In this document: piece by piece, positions 8,325 through 18,689 of the stretch
Numbering within the stretch: position 1 is the stretch's first letter
How the letters are laid out: every line of letters begins with the position of its first letter
Assembly: GCA_017445245.1 (NCBI GenBank)
Contig: JAFSUM010000014.1
Coordinates: forward strand, 1 to 64,000
DNA length: 64,000 bases
Source of the DNA: Bacilli bacterium
GTDB taxonomy: Bacteria > Bacillota_I > Bacilli_A > RFN20 > CAG-826
Reading direction: 5' to 3'
Made by a program: the position numbers and the translations under genes
Notes under the pieces: generated by a model
What the model was told of the DNA's origin: nothing
Seen by the model: only the letters and a program-made list of their open reading frames with translations
The model's database searches: none

Positions 8325-9212
8325 TTAGTCAATGTTTACGATTTCGTATTCGCGGTGCCCAATGCCAAGCTTTTCCGCAGCCTCGACCGTATGGATACCG
8401 TGTCTAGAATCCATACGCTCGATGAGGGCGGCCTTACCAGGATCCTCCGACGCTTTCACCGCGTCATAACACGCTTGGTCCAAAGCGACGGGGTCAAGCG
8501 AAGCGAAGATACCAAGATCCGCCATTTCAGGTTCATGGGGATTGGAATCGCAATCGCAGTCCACGGATAGACGATTCGCGACGTTGATATAGGCCATGTT
8601 CTTATACCCGACGAAGCGAAGAACCCCTTCTACCGCATCCGCCATCGATTCGAGGAAATCGTCTTGTTTAGGCGAATACTTGCTCCAACAAAGTTTGGAA
8701 TCGGTCGTCTGGCCCGCCGAGTGGATGTAGGCTTTCCCGCCCGTAGACGCGATACCGATAGAAATGTTCTTTAAAGCACCGCCAAAGCCACCCATCATAT
8801 GGCCTTTGAAATGGGAGAGAATCAAAACGGAATCATAGTTTGCCAAATTCTTGCCGACGATATCCTTGTCGAGATGGAACCCACCGACGACCGGAATCTC
8901 GATTTCGCCTTCTTCGTCCATCAGGTCGACTGGGAAACGAGGCTTGAAGCCGTGGGCTTCGATGGTTTCCCAGTGCTTTTTCGGGTCTTGACGGGAACCA
9001 CCATACGCTGTGCAGCATTCGATGATTGTTCCATTGAGACTATCGACGAGTTTCCCGATGAGTTCAGGATGGAGGTAGTTATGGCCGCCCATCTCGCCCG
9101 TCGAGATTTTGATTCCGACCTTCCCGCGCAGTTCGCGCCCGAGGGCTTTATAGATCTTAAAGAGAGAATCAGGGGTGATTTCTTTGGTGAAATAAACTTT
9201 GGCTGGTTCCAT
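8325..9212 (-). CDS. DUF362 domain protein
   Basis: The 295-residue product matches the DUF362 type: VGIKISTGEMGGHNYLHPELIGKLVD near the start, VLILSHFKGHMMGGFGGALKNISIGIASTGGK in the middle, and the cysteine-containing DCDCDSNPHEP and SLDPVALDQACYDAV segments. Many relatives carry an added 4Fe-4S ferredoxin domain; none is seen here, though two closely spaced cysteines in DCDCD remain. Function is not known; relatives are suspected redox or metal proteins. AGAGGA lies 7 nt upstream, behind a TATAAT-like box near 9236. The gene stands alone between terminators. Confidence 0.8.
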   Translation of the reverse strand: MEPAKVYFTKEITPDSLFKIYKALGRELRGKVGIKISTGEMGGHNYLHPELIGKLVDSLNGTIIECCTAYGGSRQDPKKHWETIEAHGFKPRFPVDLMDEEGEIEIPVVGGFHLDKDIVGKNLANYDSVLILSHFKGHMMGGFGGALKNISIGIASTGGKAYIHSAGQTTDSKLCWSKYSPKQDDFLESMADAVEGVLRFVGYKNMAYINVANRLSVDCDCDSNPHEPEMADLGIFASLDPVALDQACYDAVKASEDPGKAALIERMDSRHGIHTVEAAEKLGIGHREYEIVNID

Positions 9213-9253
9213 ATGCGTTCCTCTTATTAGTTGAATTATATAGGAAGAAGAGA

Positions 9254-9275
9254 GCCCCGATAAGTAAATCGGGGC
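9254..9275 (-). terminator. Terminator after tyrS
   Basis: A perfect 8-bp stem GCCCCGAT (9254-9261) / ATCGGGGC (9268-9275) with a 6-base loop. On the minus strand it runs into a pyrimidine-rich TCTCTTCTTCCT tract. Confidence 0.7.
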
Positions 9276-9306
9276 GTTTCGAGAATAAGGGTTTCGTCGT
9301 TTGGGA

Positions 9307-10560
9307 TTATTTCCAGAAGACCAGGTAATAGTTCTTCTTGCCGCGGCGAATCAAAGTATATTTGCCGTGTAGGGCCCCTTCCTTGCCGAGGAGGGTACCG
9401 ATTTCGGTAACCTTCTCCCCGTTGACGAGGACGGAATTTCCAGTGACGAAGGTCCTAGCTTCGCGCTTAGAAGTCGCGGCGCCGATTTCAACAAGAAGAT
9501 CCCCGATCGTACGGTCGCCTTCCACTTCCTTTTTGAAGGAGCCGAAGACCATTTCGATCTCGGACTCATTAAGCGAGGAGACGTTGCCAGAGAAGAGGGT
9601 TTCGGCGAGTTGAATCGCGTGGTCTGCGGCTTCTTTCCCGTGCAAATCCTTGGTGATTTCGTAAGCGAGGGTCTTTTGTCCGATGCGGGCACCGGGGTTT
9701 GCGAAGTGTTCTCTGGCCACCGCTTCGATCTCTTCGATGGAGAGGAAGGAGAAGATCTTGAGGAAGCGGATCGCATCTTCGTCGGACACGTTGAAAAGGA
9801 ATTGGTAGATTTCGTAAGGCGAAGTCAAATTGGCATCTAGGAACAGGGCGCCTTTCTCCGACTTGCCGAACTTTTTACCATCGCTACGAAGGATGAGCTT
9901 GCCGGTCATGACTTCGACTTTTTCGTCGAGGCCATCGATCTTGCGGATCAGCTCAAGGCCAGAGGTAAGGTTGCCCCACTGGTCGTTGCCACCGATTTGC
10001 ATCGATACGCCATAGGCGTGATGGAGATGGTAGAAGTCGATGGACTGAAGAATTTGGTAGGAGAATTCGGTAAAGGAGATGCCGGCCTCCAAACGCGATT
10101 TCACAATTTCTTTCGAAAGCATGTAGTTGACGGAGAAGTATTTGCCGTAATCGCGGAGAAAATCGATCATGCTAAGCTCGCCAAGCCAGTCCAAATTGGA
10201 AACGAGAACACCTTTGTCCGGGTCTTCCAAATCGATAAAACGTTCGAGCTGCGCCTTGATGGCCGCCGTATTGAACGCGAGTTTCTCTTTGGTTAGAAGG
10301 TTACGTTCCGCACTCTTTCCCGAGGGATCGCCAATCATGCCGGTTCCACCACCGACGAGGGCAACAATCCTATGCCCTGCCAATTGGAAACGGCGCAATA
10401 AGGAGATCATGGCGTAGTTCCCTAGGTGCATGGAAGCGGCCGAGGGGTCAAAGCCACAATAGATGGTTTGCTTGGTCTCAAGCAATTCGCGAACACTTTT
10501 CTCATCGGAGTATTGCTGGATGAGTCCGCGGTAATTCAATTCGTCAATGATGTTTGCCAT
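9307..10560 (-). CDS. tyrS: Tyrosyl-tRNA synthetase
   Basis: Charges tRNA-Tyr. The class I core shows TIYCGFDPSAASMHLGNYA with the HIGH-type HLGN at residues 45-48, GGGTGMIGDPSGKSAERNLLT, QIGGNDQWGNLTSGLELIRK and the KMSKS-equivalent KFGKSEKGALFL. An S4 RNA-binding domain ends the 417-residue protein (KREARTFVTGNSVLVNGEKV). I start at MANIIDELNYRG; the frame opens 17 codons earlier, but family alignment and a TACAAT box ending 6 nt before this ATG argue against that. There is no SD. No T-box leader, the usual control in Bacilli, is visible between the -10 box and the start. Confidence 0.93.
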   Translation of the reverse strand: MANIIDELNYRGLIQQYSDEKSVRELLETKQTIYCGFDPSAASMHLGNYAMISLLRRFQLAGHRIVALVGGGTGMIGDPSGKSAERNLLTKEKLAFNTAAIKAQLERFIDLEDPDKGVLVSNLDWLGELSMIDFLRDYGKYFSVNYMLSKEIVKSRLEAGISFTEFSYQILQSIDFYHLHHAYGVSMQIGGNDQWGNLTSGLELIRKIDGLDEKVEVMTGKLILRSDGKKFGKSEKGALFLDANLTSPYEIYQFLFNVSDEDAIRFLKIFSFLSIEEIEAVAREHFANPGARIGQKTLAYEITKDLHGKEAADHAIQLAETLFSGNVSSLNESEIEMVFGSFKKEVEGDRTIGDLLVEIGAATSKREARTFVTGNSVLVNGEKVTEIGTLLGKEGALHGKYTLIRRGKKNYYLVFWK

Positions 10561-10572
10561 GCGGCTATTGTA
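10561..10572 (-). promoter_or_regulatory. -10 box at the tyrS start (leaderless)
   Basis: TACAAT (10572 to 10567) ends 6 nt before the tyrS ATG, with no SD. The expected transcription start falls on or next to the A of the ATG. Confidence 0.55.
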
Positions 10573-10613
10573 GTCATTACGAAGCAAAAGGGCTAGCACA
10601 TTGCGCGCCACGC

Positions 10614-10650
10614 ACGAAAAAGAGGGATTAGCCTATTTTGGCTAACCCCT
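10614..10650 (-). terminator. Terminator after groEL
   Basis: A 10-bp stem (10624-10633 with 10640-10649, one G-U pair) is followed on the minus strand by TCTTTTTC. Confidence 0.8.
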
Positions 10651-10666
10651 CATTCTCGATGAACTA

Positions 10667-12576
<1,910 letters not shown>

Positions 12577-12600
12577 TGTTCGTCTCCTTTGTCGTAAATA

Positions 12601-12642
12601 ATCATAGGAAAATTTTTAGCACTGTCAACATGTGACTGCTAA
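12601..12642 (-). promoter_or_regulatory. groESL promoter with CIRCE operator
   Basis: TTAGCACTG (12616-12624), a 9-base spacer and GACTGCTAA (12634-12642) match the HrcA-binding CIRCE repeat (TTAGCACTC-N9-GAGTGCTAA) with one change per arm. On the minus strand TTGACA (12628 to 12623) lies inside the element, and TATGAT (12606 to 12601) follows after 16 bp. HrcA bound here would cover the -35. Confidence 0.85.
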
Positions 12643-12671
12643 TTCTTGAATCGAGATGTCAGAGTTAACGA

Positions 12672-13256
12672 TTAAATCGCCAGAAATACCTTCAGTTTCT
12701 GAATCGCCTTGGCGCGGTGGCTGTACGTATTTTTAGTCTTTTCATCGGCCGTTCCAAAGTCGACGTCCCCTTCTTCGCAATGAAAAATGGGGTCATAACC
12801 AAACCCGTGGTCCCCTACTGGCGCGTTCAGGATATGGCCGGGGCAAATCCCTTCAAAGAACAAAGGCTTGGCATCCTTAGAAGACAAATAGCAGATGCAG
12901 CAACGGAACTGGGCATAACGGTCCTTTCCTTCAACTTCGGAAAGAATCTTTTCGAAAGCTTTCGGATAACCACCGCACTCCTTGGCAAAGCGCGCAGAGT
13001 ATAGGCCCGGCTGATTGTTCATCGCTCGAATCTCAAGACCTGAGTCGTCCGAGATGACAGGAAAAGGAACAACCTCGGCCAAGGCCTTTGCCTTCAAATA
13101 GGCATTGGAACGATAATCCTCCCCCGTCTCTTCTACATCGATATCAAGGTTTAGGTCAGAGGGCGAATAGATGACGTATCCCATAGGGGCGAGGATCTTG
13201 CGGTACTCCTCCAATTTGCCTTTGTTGTTGGTTGCCAAGCAGATTTGAATGTTCAT
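12672..13256 (-). CDS. rdgB: XTP/dITP pyrophosphatase (RdgB/HAM1)
   Basis: Hydrolyses non-canonical purine triphosphates (XTP, dITP, ITP) to monophosphates, cleaning the nucleotide pool. The 194 residues show CLATNNKGKLEEYRKIL, the catalytic region PVISDDSGLEIRAMNNQPGLYSARF, the FEGICPGHI segment and GFGYDPIFHCEEGD with the final SHRAKAIQKL. No SD is present; TAGAAT ends 6 nt before the ATG. It sits alone between the lacI-type gene and the groESL promoter. Confidence 0.92.
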   Translation of the reverse strand: MNIQICLATNNKGKLEEYRKILAPMGYVIYSPSDLNLDIDVEETGEDYRSNAYLKAKALAEVVPFPVISDDSGLEIRAMNNQPGLYSARFAKECGGYPKAFEKILSEVEGKDRYAQFRCCICYLSSKDAKPLFFEGICPGHILNAPVGDHGFGYDPIFHCEEGDVDFGTADEKTKNTYSHRAKAIQKLKVFLAI

Positions 13257-13268
13257 GGAAATATTCTA
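13257..13268 (-). promoter_or_regulatory. -10 box at the rdgB start (leaderless)
   Basis: TAGAAT (13268 to 13263) ends 6 nt before the rdgB ATG. There is no SD and no clear -35. Confidence 0.5.
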
Positions 13269-13292
13269 AGCCCCCTCCCATTAAACGCATAG

Positions 13293-13321
13293 AAAAAGCC
13301 ATGATTTGCAAGGTCATGGCT
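13293..13321 (-). terminator. Terminator after the LacI-family gene
   Basis: An 8-bp stem AGCCATGA (13297-13304) / TCATGGCT (13314-13321) with a 9-base loop. On the minus strand it runs into TTTTTC. Confidence 0.8.
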
Positions 13322-13349
13322 TAAATTAAATTTGATTTTTGCAGCGAAT

Positions 13350-14369
13350 TTAGTTGTTTTCCACTTTTTTAGTCGTATCGCCAAGCGTGAGCTGAGCTTC
13401 GAAGCGGGCCGTCTTGTCGACGAGGTCGCCATTGAGGAGATCGGTCAACATGTACATCGCCCTCTTGCCGACTTCCTGCATGTCGATATGGAAGCCGCTG
13501 AGGCAAGGACGAACGATATGGGCGTACTTGGTGCCGACGAGGGAGAGAACCTCAACTTGTTCAGGGACCGCAATGCCGGAATCCATCGCCGCGTTCATGA
13601 CGGCCGCAGCAATCGAATCACGGTAGCAGATGTAATAGCCCTTGTGGTTATCCGGTTCTTTGAAGTAATCCAAGAACTGACGATAAGTATGGGTATAGGA
13701 ATCGTCGCAGTTGATGATGCGGTAATCCTTTCCTAATTCCTCGTGCGTACGAATGAACGTCTTCTCGCAACGGTTGATCAGACGTCCGGCGTTATGGACG
13801 TGGAGGAAGGCCATGGGGTTCACCCTGCCCCTTTCGTAATAACGCTGGATCAATTCGCGAAGGCTATTGTCATAAGAGAAATGGATATCGCAGACGCGCT
13901 CACCGTGGATCTTATTGTCGATAACGACGGAAGGAACGTTATAGGACACGATTTTCTCGACGTCTTCCTGGGAGAGCTGGTCGTCAAAGATGATCGTACC
14001 GTCAACGTGGGCGGTGATGACGCGTTCGATGGTGGCCAACGCCTCTTCGCGAGAATGGGAGGTCGTGAACAAGGACAAGGAATAGTCCTTTTCCTTTACG
14101 ACTTCGGTAATGCCAGCGAGGAGATTCGCAATATAGACATAGTTGGCGCTAGGAATGATGACGCCAATGCTCGTCGTGCGCGAAGTGGCCAAAGCCTGGG
14201 CGAGGCCGCTAGGCTTATATCCGAGAGCTTCGATCGTGTCCTCGACTTTTTTACGGGTCGCGGGAGTAACGGAAGTGGATTTGTTGATAACGCGGCTAAC
14301 GGTGGCAAGCGAAACGCCTGCAGCTTGGGCAACCTGGTAAATGGTTACGCGATCTTTGAGATTTTGCAT
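13350..14369 (-). CDS. LacI-family transcription regulator, CcpA-like
   Basis: A 339-residue repressor-type protein. The DNA-binding head reads VTIYQVAQAAGVSLATVSRVINKSTSVTPATRKKVEDTIEALGYKPSGLAQALATSRTTSIGVIIP, which is close to CcpA in its helix-turn-helix and hinge. A periplasmic-binding-protein-like core follows (DGTIIFDDQLS, MAFLHVHNAGRLINRCEKTF, CLSGFHIDMQEVGKRAMYML). It is the only LacI-type gene here and no sugar operon adjoins it, which fits a global carbon regulator such as CcpA, but the HPr-contact residues cannot be judged by eye. AAGGAGG lies 8 nt before the ATG. Confidence 0.82.
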   Translation of the reverse strand: MQNLKDRVTIYQVAQAAGVSLATVSRVINKSTSVTPATRKKVEDTIEALGYKPSGLAQALATSRTTSIGVIIPSANYVYIANLLAGITEVVKEKDYSLSLFTTSHSREEALATIERVITAHVDGTIIFDDQLSQEDVEKIVSYNVPSVVIDNKIHGERVCDIHFSYDNSLRELIQRYYERGRVNPMAFLHVHNAGRLINRCEKTFIRTHEELGKDYRIINCDDSYTHTYRQFLDYFKEPDNHKGYYICYRDSIAAAVMNAAMDSGIAVPEQVEVLSLVGTKYAHIVRPCLSGFHIDMQEVGKRAMYMLTDLLNGDLVDKTARFEAQLTLGDTTKKVENN

Positions 14370-14488
14370 GGGAGACCTCCTTGATGAAAATCATGTAACA
14401 ACCCATGAAAAAGAGATGGATTGTTGACATATATTTAGCACCTATCTTTTCAAATGTCGATGAAAAATTTTCAGAATTTTCATGAGCA

Positions 14489-14511
14489 AAAGAAAAACAC
14501 CGATCCGGTGC
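14489..14511 (-). terminator. Terminator after ytpR
   Basis: On the minus strand GCACCG-GAT-CGGTGT (14511 to 14497) is followed by a TTTTCTTTT run. Confidence 0.75.
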
Positions 14512-14530
14512 CTTCTTTTCGTGTGCGCGA

Positions 14531-15121
14531 CTAGGCGAAAAAGTCGTTCCCGGCTTCTAGTCCAACCGCTTCAAACGCGGCTTTTCCTTCCTCGCTCAGA
14601 CGGAGGTCAAAGGGAGAGCAGACCTCGCACTCAATGGGGATGTTCCGAACGATTTTCTTATGAAAGGCCGTTCCGTCGAACTTGATACAGCCGTCGATGG
14701 CGACAACAATTAGGAGCCCTTCCCGCAGGTTTGCGTAACGAGAAACGGTCGTGAGTTCATGACCGCCGAGATCCAAGGTGACGATATTGCATCTTTCGTC
14801 GAGTGGATGCTCTTCCAATTTGGTGACTTTCGCGACGATATATCCGCTGCTATCGGCCTTTTCAAGCGGAGGAATGCCAACTTTTTCCAAGCGTTGGTTG
14901 ACGTTGAAAAGGACGTTTTCAGGAATATTCACAATCATTCCTTTTTCGGTGAGATTCAGTTCGCTAGGAAGACCGAAGAAATTCGCCCCGATCAAGCGTT
15001 CGTCGTGATAAAGCAACGTTACGCCATCATGTTCTTCAACGCGGTTTGGAATCGTTTCGGGCTCGATGACGAGGAAAAGGACATCGCCAACGTTGTCTGG
15101 GTTATGAAAGAAACGGTACAT
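14531..15121 (-). CDS. ytpR: YtpR-type tRNA-binding-domain protein
   Basis: The 196-residue product has an N-terminal region of the DUF4479 type (ELNLTEKGMIVNIPENVLFNVNQRLEKVGIPPL), then an EMAP/tRNA-binding OB fold (IVAKVTKLEEHPLDERCNIVTLDLGGHELTTVSRYANLREGLLIVVAIDGC). Such domains bind tRNA and occur at the N-terminus of PheT. The exact role of free YtpR is unknown. AAGGAGGG precedes the ATG. It follows trmB by 2 bases; pepV, trmB and ytpR also lie near each other in B. subtilis, which supports the name. Confidence 0.85.
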   Translation of the reverse strand: MYRFFHNPDNVGDVLFLVIEPETIPNRVEEHDGVTLLYHDERLIGANFFGLPSELNLTEKGMIVNIPENVLFNVNQRLEKVGIPPLEKADSSGYIVAKVTKLEEHPLDERCNIVTLDLGGHELTTVSRYANLREGLLIVVAIDGCIKFDGTAFHKKIVRNIPIECEVCSPFDLRLSEEGKAAFEAVGLEAGNDFFA

Positions 15122-15123
15122 GA

Positions 15124-15747
15124 TTATTCTCCCTCCTTGCGGATGATGATGCGATGAATCGGTTGGCCAAGATCGCGGAACCTACGCTCATATTCGGACA
15201 TCGCGTCGCGTTCTTCGTCGAATTGGTAGTCCGCGGTTTCGTATTCGCAGACTAGGCCAGCCAAAGGAATTTGTTCTAACGTGAATTCGTAGAGTCCGAC
15301 GTTATCTGTTTTGACGATGATTTTCGCCCCGGGTTTAAGAAGCTCGGCCATCGCTTTAAGACGATTGGCGACCGTAAGCCTGCGCTTCCAGTGTTTCTTC
15401 TTGGGCCAAGGATCGGAAAAGTTCAGGTAAATCGCATCAAAGCGAAGCGCCCCTAGATCCTCAAGGTATTCGTCAAAGTCACCAGAGAGCAAACGAATGT
15501 CCTCGTGGCTGCCTTCCACGACCTTGCGAGCAGCCATGGCGAGCACGTTTTCTTCACGCTCAATACCGAGATAATGTCCGGGCTGCTTTGCACTTAACCC
15601 GATAATGAAGTCCCCTTTGCCGATTCCGACCTCCAAATAGAGTTTGTCGGACGCGAAGAAAGGCAGGCTCGCATCGAGCTCAGTCAACACGGTTTCCGGG
15701 TGTTCTTCCAAATAGGGAACAGCCCACTTCTTACGGCGTCCCCTCAC
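15124..15747 (-). CDS. trmB: tRNA (guanine-N7-)-methyltransferase
   Basis: Methylates G46 of tRNA using SAM. The 207-residue protein starts MRGRRKKWAVPYLEEHPE and shows LYLEVGIGKGDFIIGLSAKQPGHYLGIE (SAM site), the family signature DAIYLNFSDPWPKKKHWKRRLT and a C-terminal SEYERRFRDLGQPIHRII. Its start overlaps the pepV stop by 4 bases, so it is translated as part of pepV-trmB-ytpR. Confidence 0.95.
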   Translation of the reverse strand: MRGRRKKWAVPYLEEHPETVLTELDASLPFFASDKLYLEVGIGKGDFIIGLSAKQPGHYLGIEREENVLAMAARKVVEGSHEDIRLLSGDFDEYLEDLGALRFDAIYLNFSDPWPKKKHWKRRLTVANRLKAMAELLKPGAKIIVKTDNVGLYEFTLEQIPLAGLVCEYETADYQFDEERDAMSEYERRFRDLGQPIHRIIIRKEGE

Positions 15748-17129
15748 TTTTTTAGCTGTCCCAAAGCGTAGATGGCATCTGCGTAAATAGCGATTTGACG
15801 GTAGAAGTCATCTAGGTAGATGTATTCGTTCGGCGCGTGGATATCGCCTTCGTGGCCCTTGAACGCGGAGCCGTAAGCGACGCAGTTTTTGGCTTCTTTG
15901 GCGTAGGTTCCCCCACCGATGGCCATCGGCTTATCGAAGAACTTGTGAGTCATGTGCTTATAGGACTTCATCAAAGTGACGATAAGGGGATCTTTTAGAT
16001 CGAAATGAAGCATCGGTGAAACGCTGAGAATACGGATAGAAAGACCGGTCGCCTTGCCGAGCTTCTCCAAGCTTTCTTCCGGCTTGGCGGCTTCGCCATA
16101 GCGATGGTCGATCGAAAGTTTCAGGACACCGTCTTTGTAAGAAACTATGCCATAGTTGAACGTGCTCTTTCCGGCAGGACCAAAGCCTTCCGAATAGCAA
16201 TCGCCGCCGAAGCCTTTGCCAAAAGGATCTTCCAGCACTTTCGCGAGGTTCAGAAGGTTTTTATTTCCGAGGATTTCGCCGAAAACCTTGAAGGCTTTGA
16301 TCGCGGCGTTATCGCCGAGTTCGGGAGTCGAACCATGCGCGGACTTGCCGAAGATGGTAACGATTTGGATGGGGCCGGCCTCCGAAATATCGAAACGAAG
16401 GCCAGGAACGGCTTTGAGTTTGTCCTGAAGGCCCTTCATAGTGGGCAACGTAATGACGATCTTGTCGCAGACGGCATTGCCGACGACGCCACCATCCATC
16501 GCGATGATGGGCTTAAGATCCAATTTGCCTGAGGCTTCAGCGCGATGAATGCCTTTCTCGGCATAGATCAGTGGGAAGTCGGCATCCGGAGTGAAGCCGA
16601 AATCCGAAGCGGGTTTCTTCAATACGTGGAAATAATGTTCGAGGCAGGAAGAGCCGCGCTCTTCATCACCACCGGCGACCAAGCGGACCCGATACCCTTT
16701 GATTAGGCCGTTGTCCTTGAGGAGTTTGATGGCCATAAGGGCGGCGATAAGAGGTCCTTTGTCGTCGCTAGTGCCACGACCATACATCTTGGCTTCTTTG
16801 CCTTCGCCAACGATTTCTGCGCCAAAGGGCTTGTGGTCCCATTTGCCGGACACGGGGACGACGTCCGAGTGGGCGTAAATGCCTACGAGCGTGCCCTCCT
16901 CACCGAAAGAAATCTCGGTGCAACGTCCTTGGCAAGGATCCACCTTAAAGCCGTATTCCTTGCCTAATTTGGCAATGAAATCGAGGGCGCTTTTGACGCC
17001 TGCGCCATAAGGCGCTTCTTTGGAAATGGTCTTCTCGTCATAGACGGATTCCTTTCCGATGAGGGCCCTGAGGGCCTTAATGCCAAGGTCTTCGTAATTC
17101 TTGGCGAGTTTTTTGAAATTTGGACGCAT
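15744..17129 (-). CDS. pepV: Dipeptidase PepV (M20A zinc peptidase)
   Basis: A cytosolic dizinc dipeptidase of 461 residues. Metal and catalytic motifs are visible: AHSDVVPVSGKWDHKPF (H87, D89), MYGRGTSDDKGPLIAAL (D122/D123), AGGDEERGSSC (E156, E157) and a late KGHEGDIHAPNEYI histidine. It releases amino acids from dipeptides, which would suit an organism dependent on peptides. AGAGGAG lies 6 nt before the ATG. First gene of pepV-trmB-ytpR, 18 bases after the ECF component gene, so it may share the coaX transcript. Confidence 0.93.
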   Translation of the reverse strand: MRPNFKKLAKNYEDLGIKALRALIGKESVYDEKTISKEAPYGAGVKSALDFIAKLGKEYGFKVDPCQGRCTEISFGEEGTLVGIYAHSDVVPVSGKWDHKPFGAEIVGEGKEAKMYGRGTSDDKGPLIAALMAIKLLKDNGLIKGYRVRLVAGGDEERGSSCLEHYFHVLKKPASDFGFTPDADFPLIYAEKGIHRAEASGKLDLKPIIAMDGGVVGNAVCDKIVITLPTMKGLQDKLKAVPGLRFDISEAGPIQIVTIFGKSAHGSTPELGDNAAIKAFKVFGEILGNKNLLNLAKVLEDPFGKGFGGDCYSEGFGPAGKSTFNYGIVSYKDGVLKLSIDHRYGEAAKPEESLEKLGKATGLSIRILSVSPMLHFDLKDPLIVTLMKSYKHMTHKFFDKPMAIGGGTYAKEAKNCVAYGSAFKGHEGDIHAPNEYIYLDDFYRQIAIYADAIYALGQLKK

Positions 17130-17147
17130 AGAAACTCCTCTTGAATG

Positions 17148-17849
17148 TCAGCGCTGTTTGAATCTCTGCCGCACCTTTGAGGTCGCTAAGTACAAAGGCG
17201 GGATGACGAGGGCGGCAATGGCCATTTCCCCTAGCATGCCGATCACGATGATCAGCAAGAACGTTAGGCCCGTACCGGCAGCGACGGGACTCGTCGAAGA
17301 GAACAAACCGGTAATCTCGGCGGGATAGAAGATATAGAGATCGAGAAACACCAAGCCGGTATGAAGGAACGTCAGCAAAGCTGAGCCCAGCGTTAAGTAT
17401 AGACCTCTCGTCTTCGTTTGGGAAACCTTCCCAACAAAACCGAAAACAAGGCCAGCAGCAAGGCCGAACAATAAGCGCGGCGGAATGGCGACCCATGGAA
17501 AAGCGAACAAGGCATTAAAGCCAGCACTAGAAAGGGCCTGAATGTAGGAAGCGACGCCAAAGACAAAACCGTATAGGATGCCTTTCTTTGGTCCGCCCAA
17601 AGCAGCCCCAAGCAAGACAGGCAAATGCATTAGAGTAAACGAGATGAACGGCGTGACGGCGATGAAACCGAGATTAGGCACAAAGGTCATCAAAAGAAGG
17701 ACGGCGATGAAGAAGGCATCAAACGTCATCGAAAGAATCCGTTCGTGCGGATTGTATTTCTGTTCGCCTGTCGTTTTTAAAAAGGATAGAAACAGGATGA
17801 GAACAAGGGCCATTCCGACGAGGCCTACGATAGAAAGGGCGTTATTCAT
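17148..17849 (-). CDS. ECF transporter S component, possibly for pantothenate
   Basis: A hydrophobic 233-residue protein of the ECF S-component type: about six helices, with TFDAFFIAVLLLMTFVPNLGFI, the characteristic ISFTLMHLPVLLGAALGGPKKGILYGFVFGVAS stretch, and FALIPPRLLFGLAAGL-like sequence (FPWVAIPPRLLFGLAAGLVFGFVG). S components bind a vitamin and dock on a shared EcfAAT module, which is not in the window. The gene overlaps the end of coaX by 8 bases, so pantothenate (PanT-like) is the best guess. I start at MNNALSIVG: AGGAG lies 9 nt upstream, and the in-frame ATG two codons earlier is too close to it. An extra N-terminal helix precedes the usual fold. Confidence 0.78.
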   Translation of the reverse strand: MNNALSIVGLVGMALVLILFLSFLKTTGEQKYNPHERILSMTFDAFFIAVLLLMTFVPNLGFIAVTPFISFTLMHLPVLLGAALGGPKKGILYGFVFGVASYIQALSSAGFNALFAFPWVAIPPRLLFGLAAGLVFGFVGKVSQTKTRGLYLTLGSALLTFLHTGLVFLDLYIFYPAEITGLFSSTSPVAAGTGLTFLLIIVIGMLGEMAIAALVIPPLYLATSKVRQRFKQR

Positions 17850-18609
17850 TGACATTTCTCCTATAGATTGAAAGCAAACCTTCATGAATGAGTTTCGGCT
17901 CATAAATGAACTCGGGAAGAAGCGACGAAACGAAGCTCGAATAACCGCCTGTTAGAATCCGCTTGCAAGGATATCCAACTTCTTTTTCAATCGCGTCACA
18001 AAGCGCTTTGACTTCGAAACTAGAGCCGTAAGTAAGCGAGGAATTCATACAATCAATCGTATTCGTTCCCAAGATTTTGGCTGGGATTTGCAGTGAAACT
18101 TCGGGCAAAAGGGCCGCGTTCTTCGCGAGGCTTTCCTCTTTTAAGCCTATTCCCGCCCCAATGCAGCAACCCACGAAGGCCCCGCTTTGGTCGAGGAGAT
18201 AAATCTTCGTCGCGGTACCGAGGTCCGCGATAAGGCAAGCGCCCCCGAATTTCTCTTTCGCCCCCACCGAAGAGGCAACCATGTCGGCCCCCACTTCCTT
18301 CGGGTTATCAGTGACAATTTTGAGTCCTGTTTTAAGCTTAGGTCCGATCACCTTGGCCTCACAATGAAAAAGGGTTTTGCACAAGGCAACATAAATTTGG
18401 GTTAAGCTGGGGACAACCGAAGAGATGATCGCCCCGTCAATTCGATTAGGATCGATGTCTTTGCTCTTCATGAACAAGGAAAAAGACGCAATGGTTTCTT
18501 CTAGGCTGCTTTCTTTTTTGGAAAAGAAACGATAGAAGTGCAACCAAGCGCCTTGGTCGTTCAATCCGAAATCGGTCATCGTGTTACCGATATCAATCGT
18601 AAGTAGCAT
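17842..18609 (-). CDS. coaX: Type III pantothenate kinase
   Basis: First committed step of coenzyme A synthesis: pantothenate to 4-phosphopantothenate. Class III kinases are ASKHA-fold enzymes. The 255 residues show the phosphate-1 motif LLTIDIGNTMTDFGL (D6), VVPSLTQ, the phosphate-2 region CLIADLGTATKIYLLDQSGAFVGCCIGAGIGLKEESL and the adenosine-region TGGYSSF. I start at MLLTIDIGNT, with GGAGG 7 nt upstream; the frame extends 12 codons further without support. An inverted repeat CCGTTTTGGT/ACCAAACGG (18621-18649) ends at this SD and could influence expression. Confidence 0.93.
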   Translation of the reverse strand: MLLTIDIGNTMTDFGLNDQGAWLHFYRFFSKKESSLEETIASFSLFMKSKDIDPNRIDGAIISSVVPSLTQIYVALCKTLFHCEAKVIGPKLKTGLKIVTDNPKEVGADMVASSVGAKEKFGGACLIADLGTATKIYLLDQSGAFVGCCIGAGIGLKEESLAKNAALLPEVSLQIPAKILGTNTIDCMNSSLTYGSSFEVKALCDAIEKEVGYPCKRILTGGYSSFVSSLLPEFIYEPKLIHEGLLSIYRRNVNE

Positions 18610-18689
18610 GAGGTCTGCCTCCGTTTTGGTCCACAAGGGTACCAAACGGCATAATGTTAGGCTTTGACGAACGTTTCTCCAAGAGAAAA

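Noticed and set aside
10561-10611. 17-residue N-terminal extension of tyrS
   Set aside because: Family alignment starts at MANIIDEL, and the extension lies upstream of the -10 box that ends 6 nt before that ATG.
10561-10666. T-box riboswitch before tyrS (and before leuS)
   Set aside because: The -10 boxes lie 6 and 9 nt from the start codons, leaving no room for a T-box leader, and none of its conserved elements were seen.
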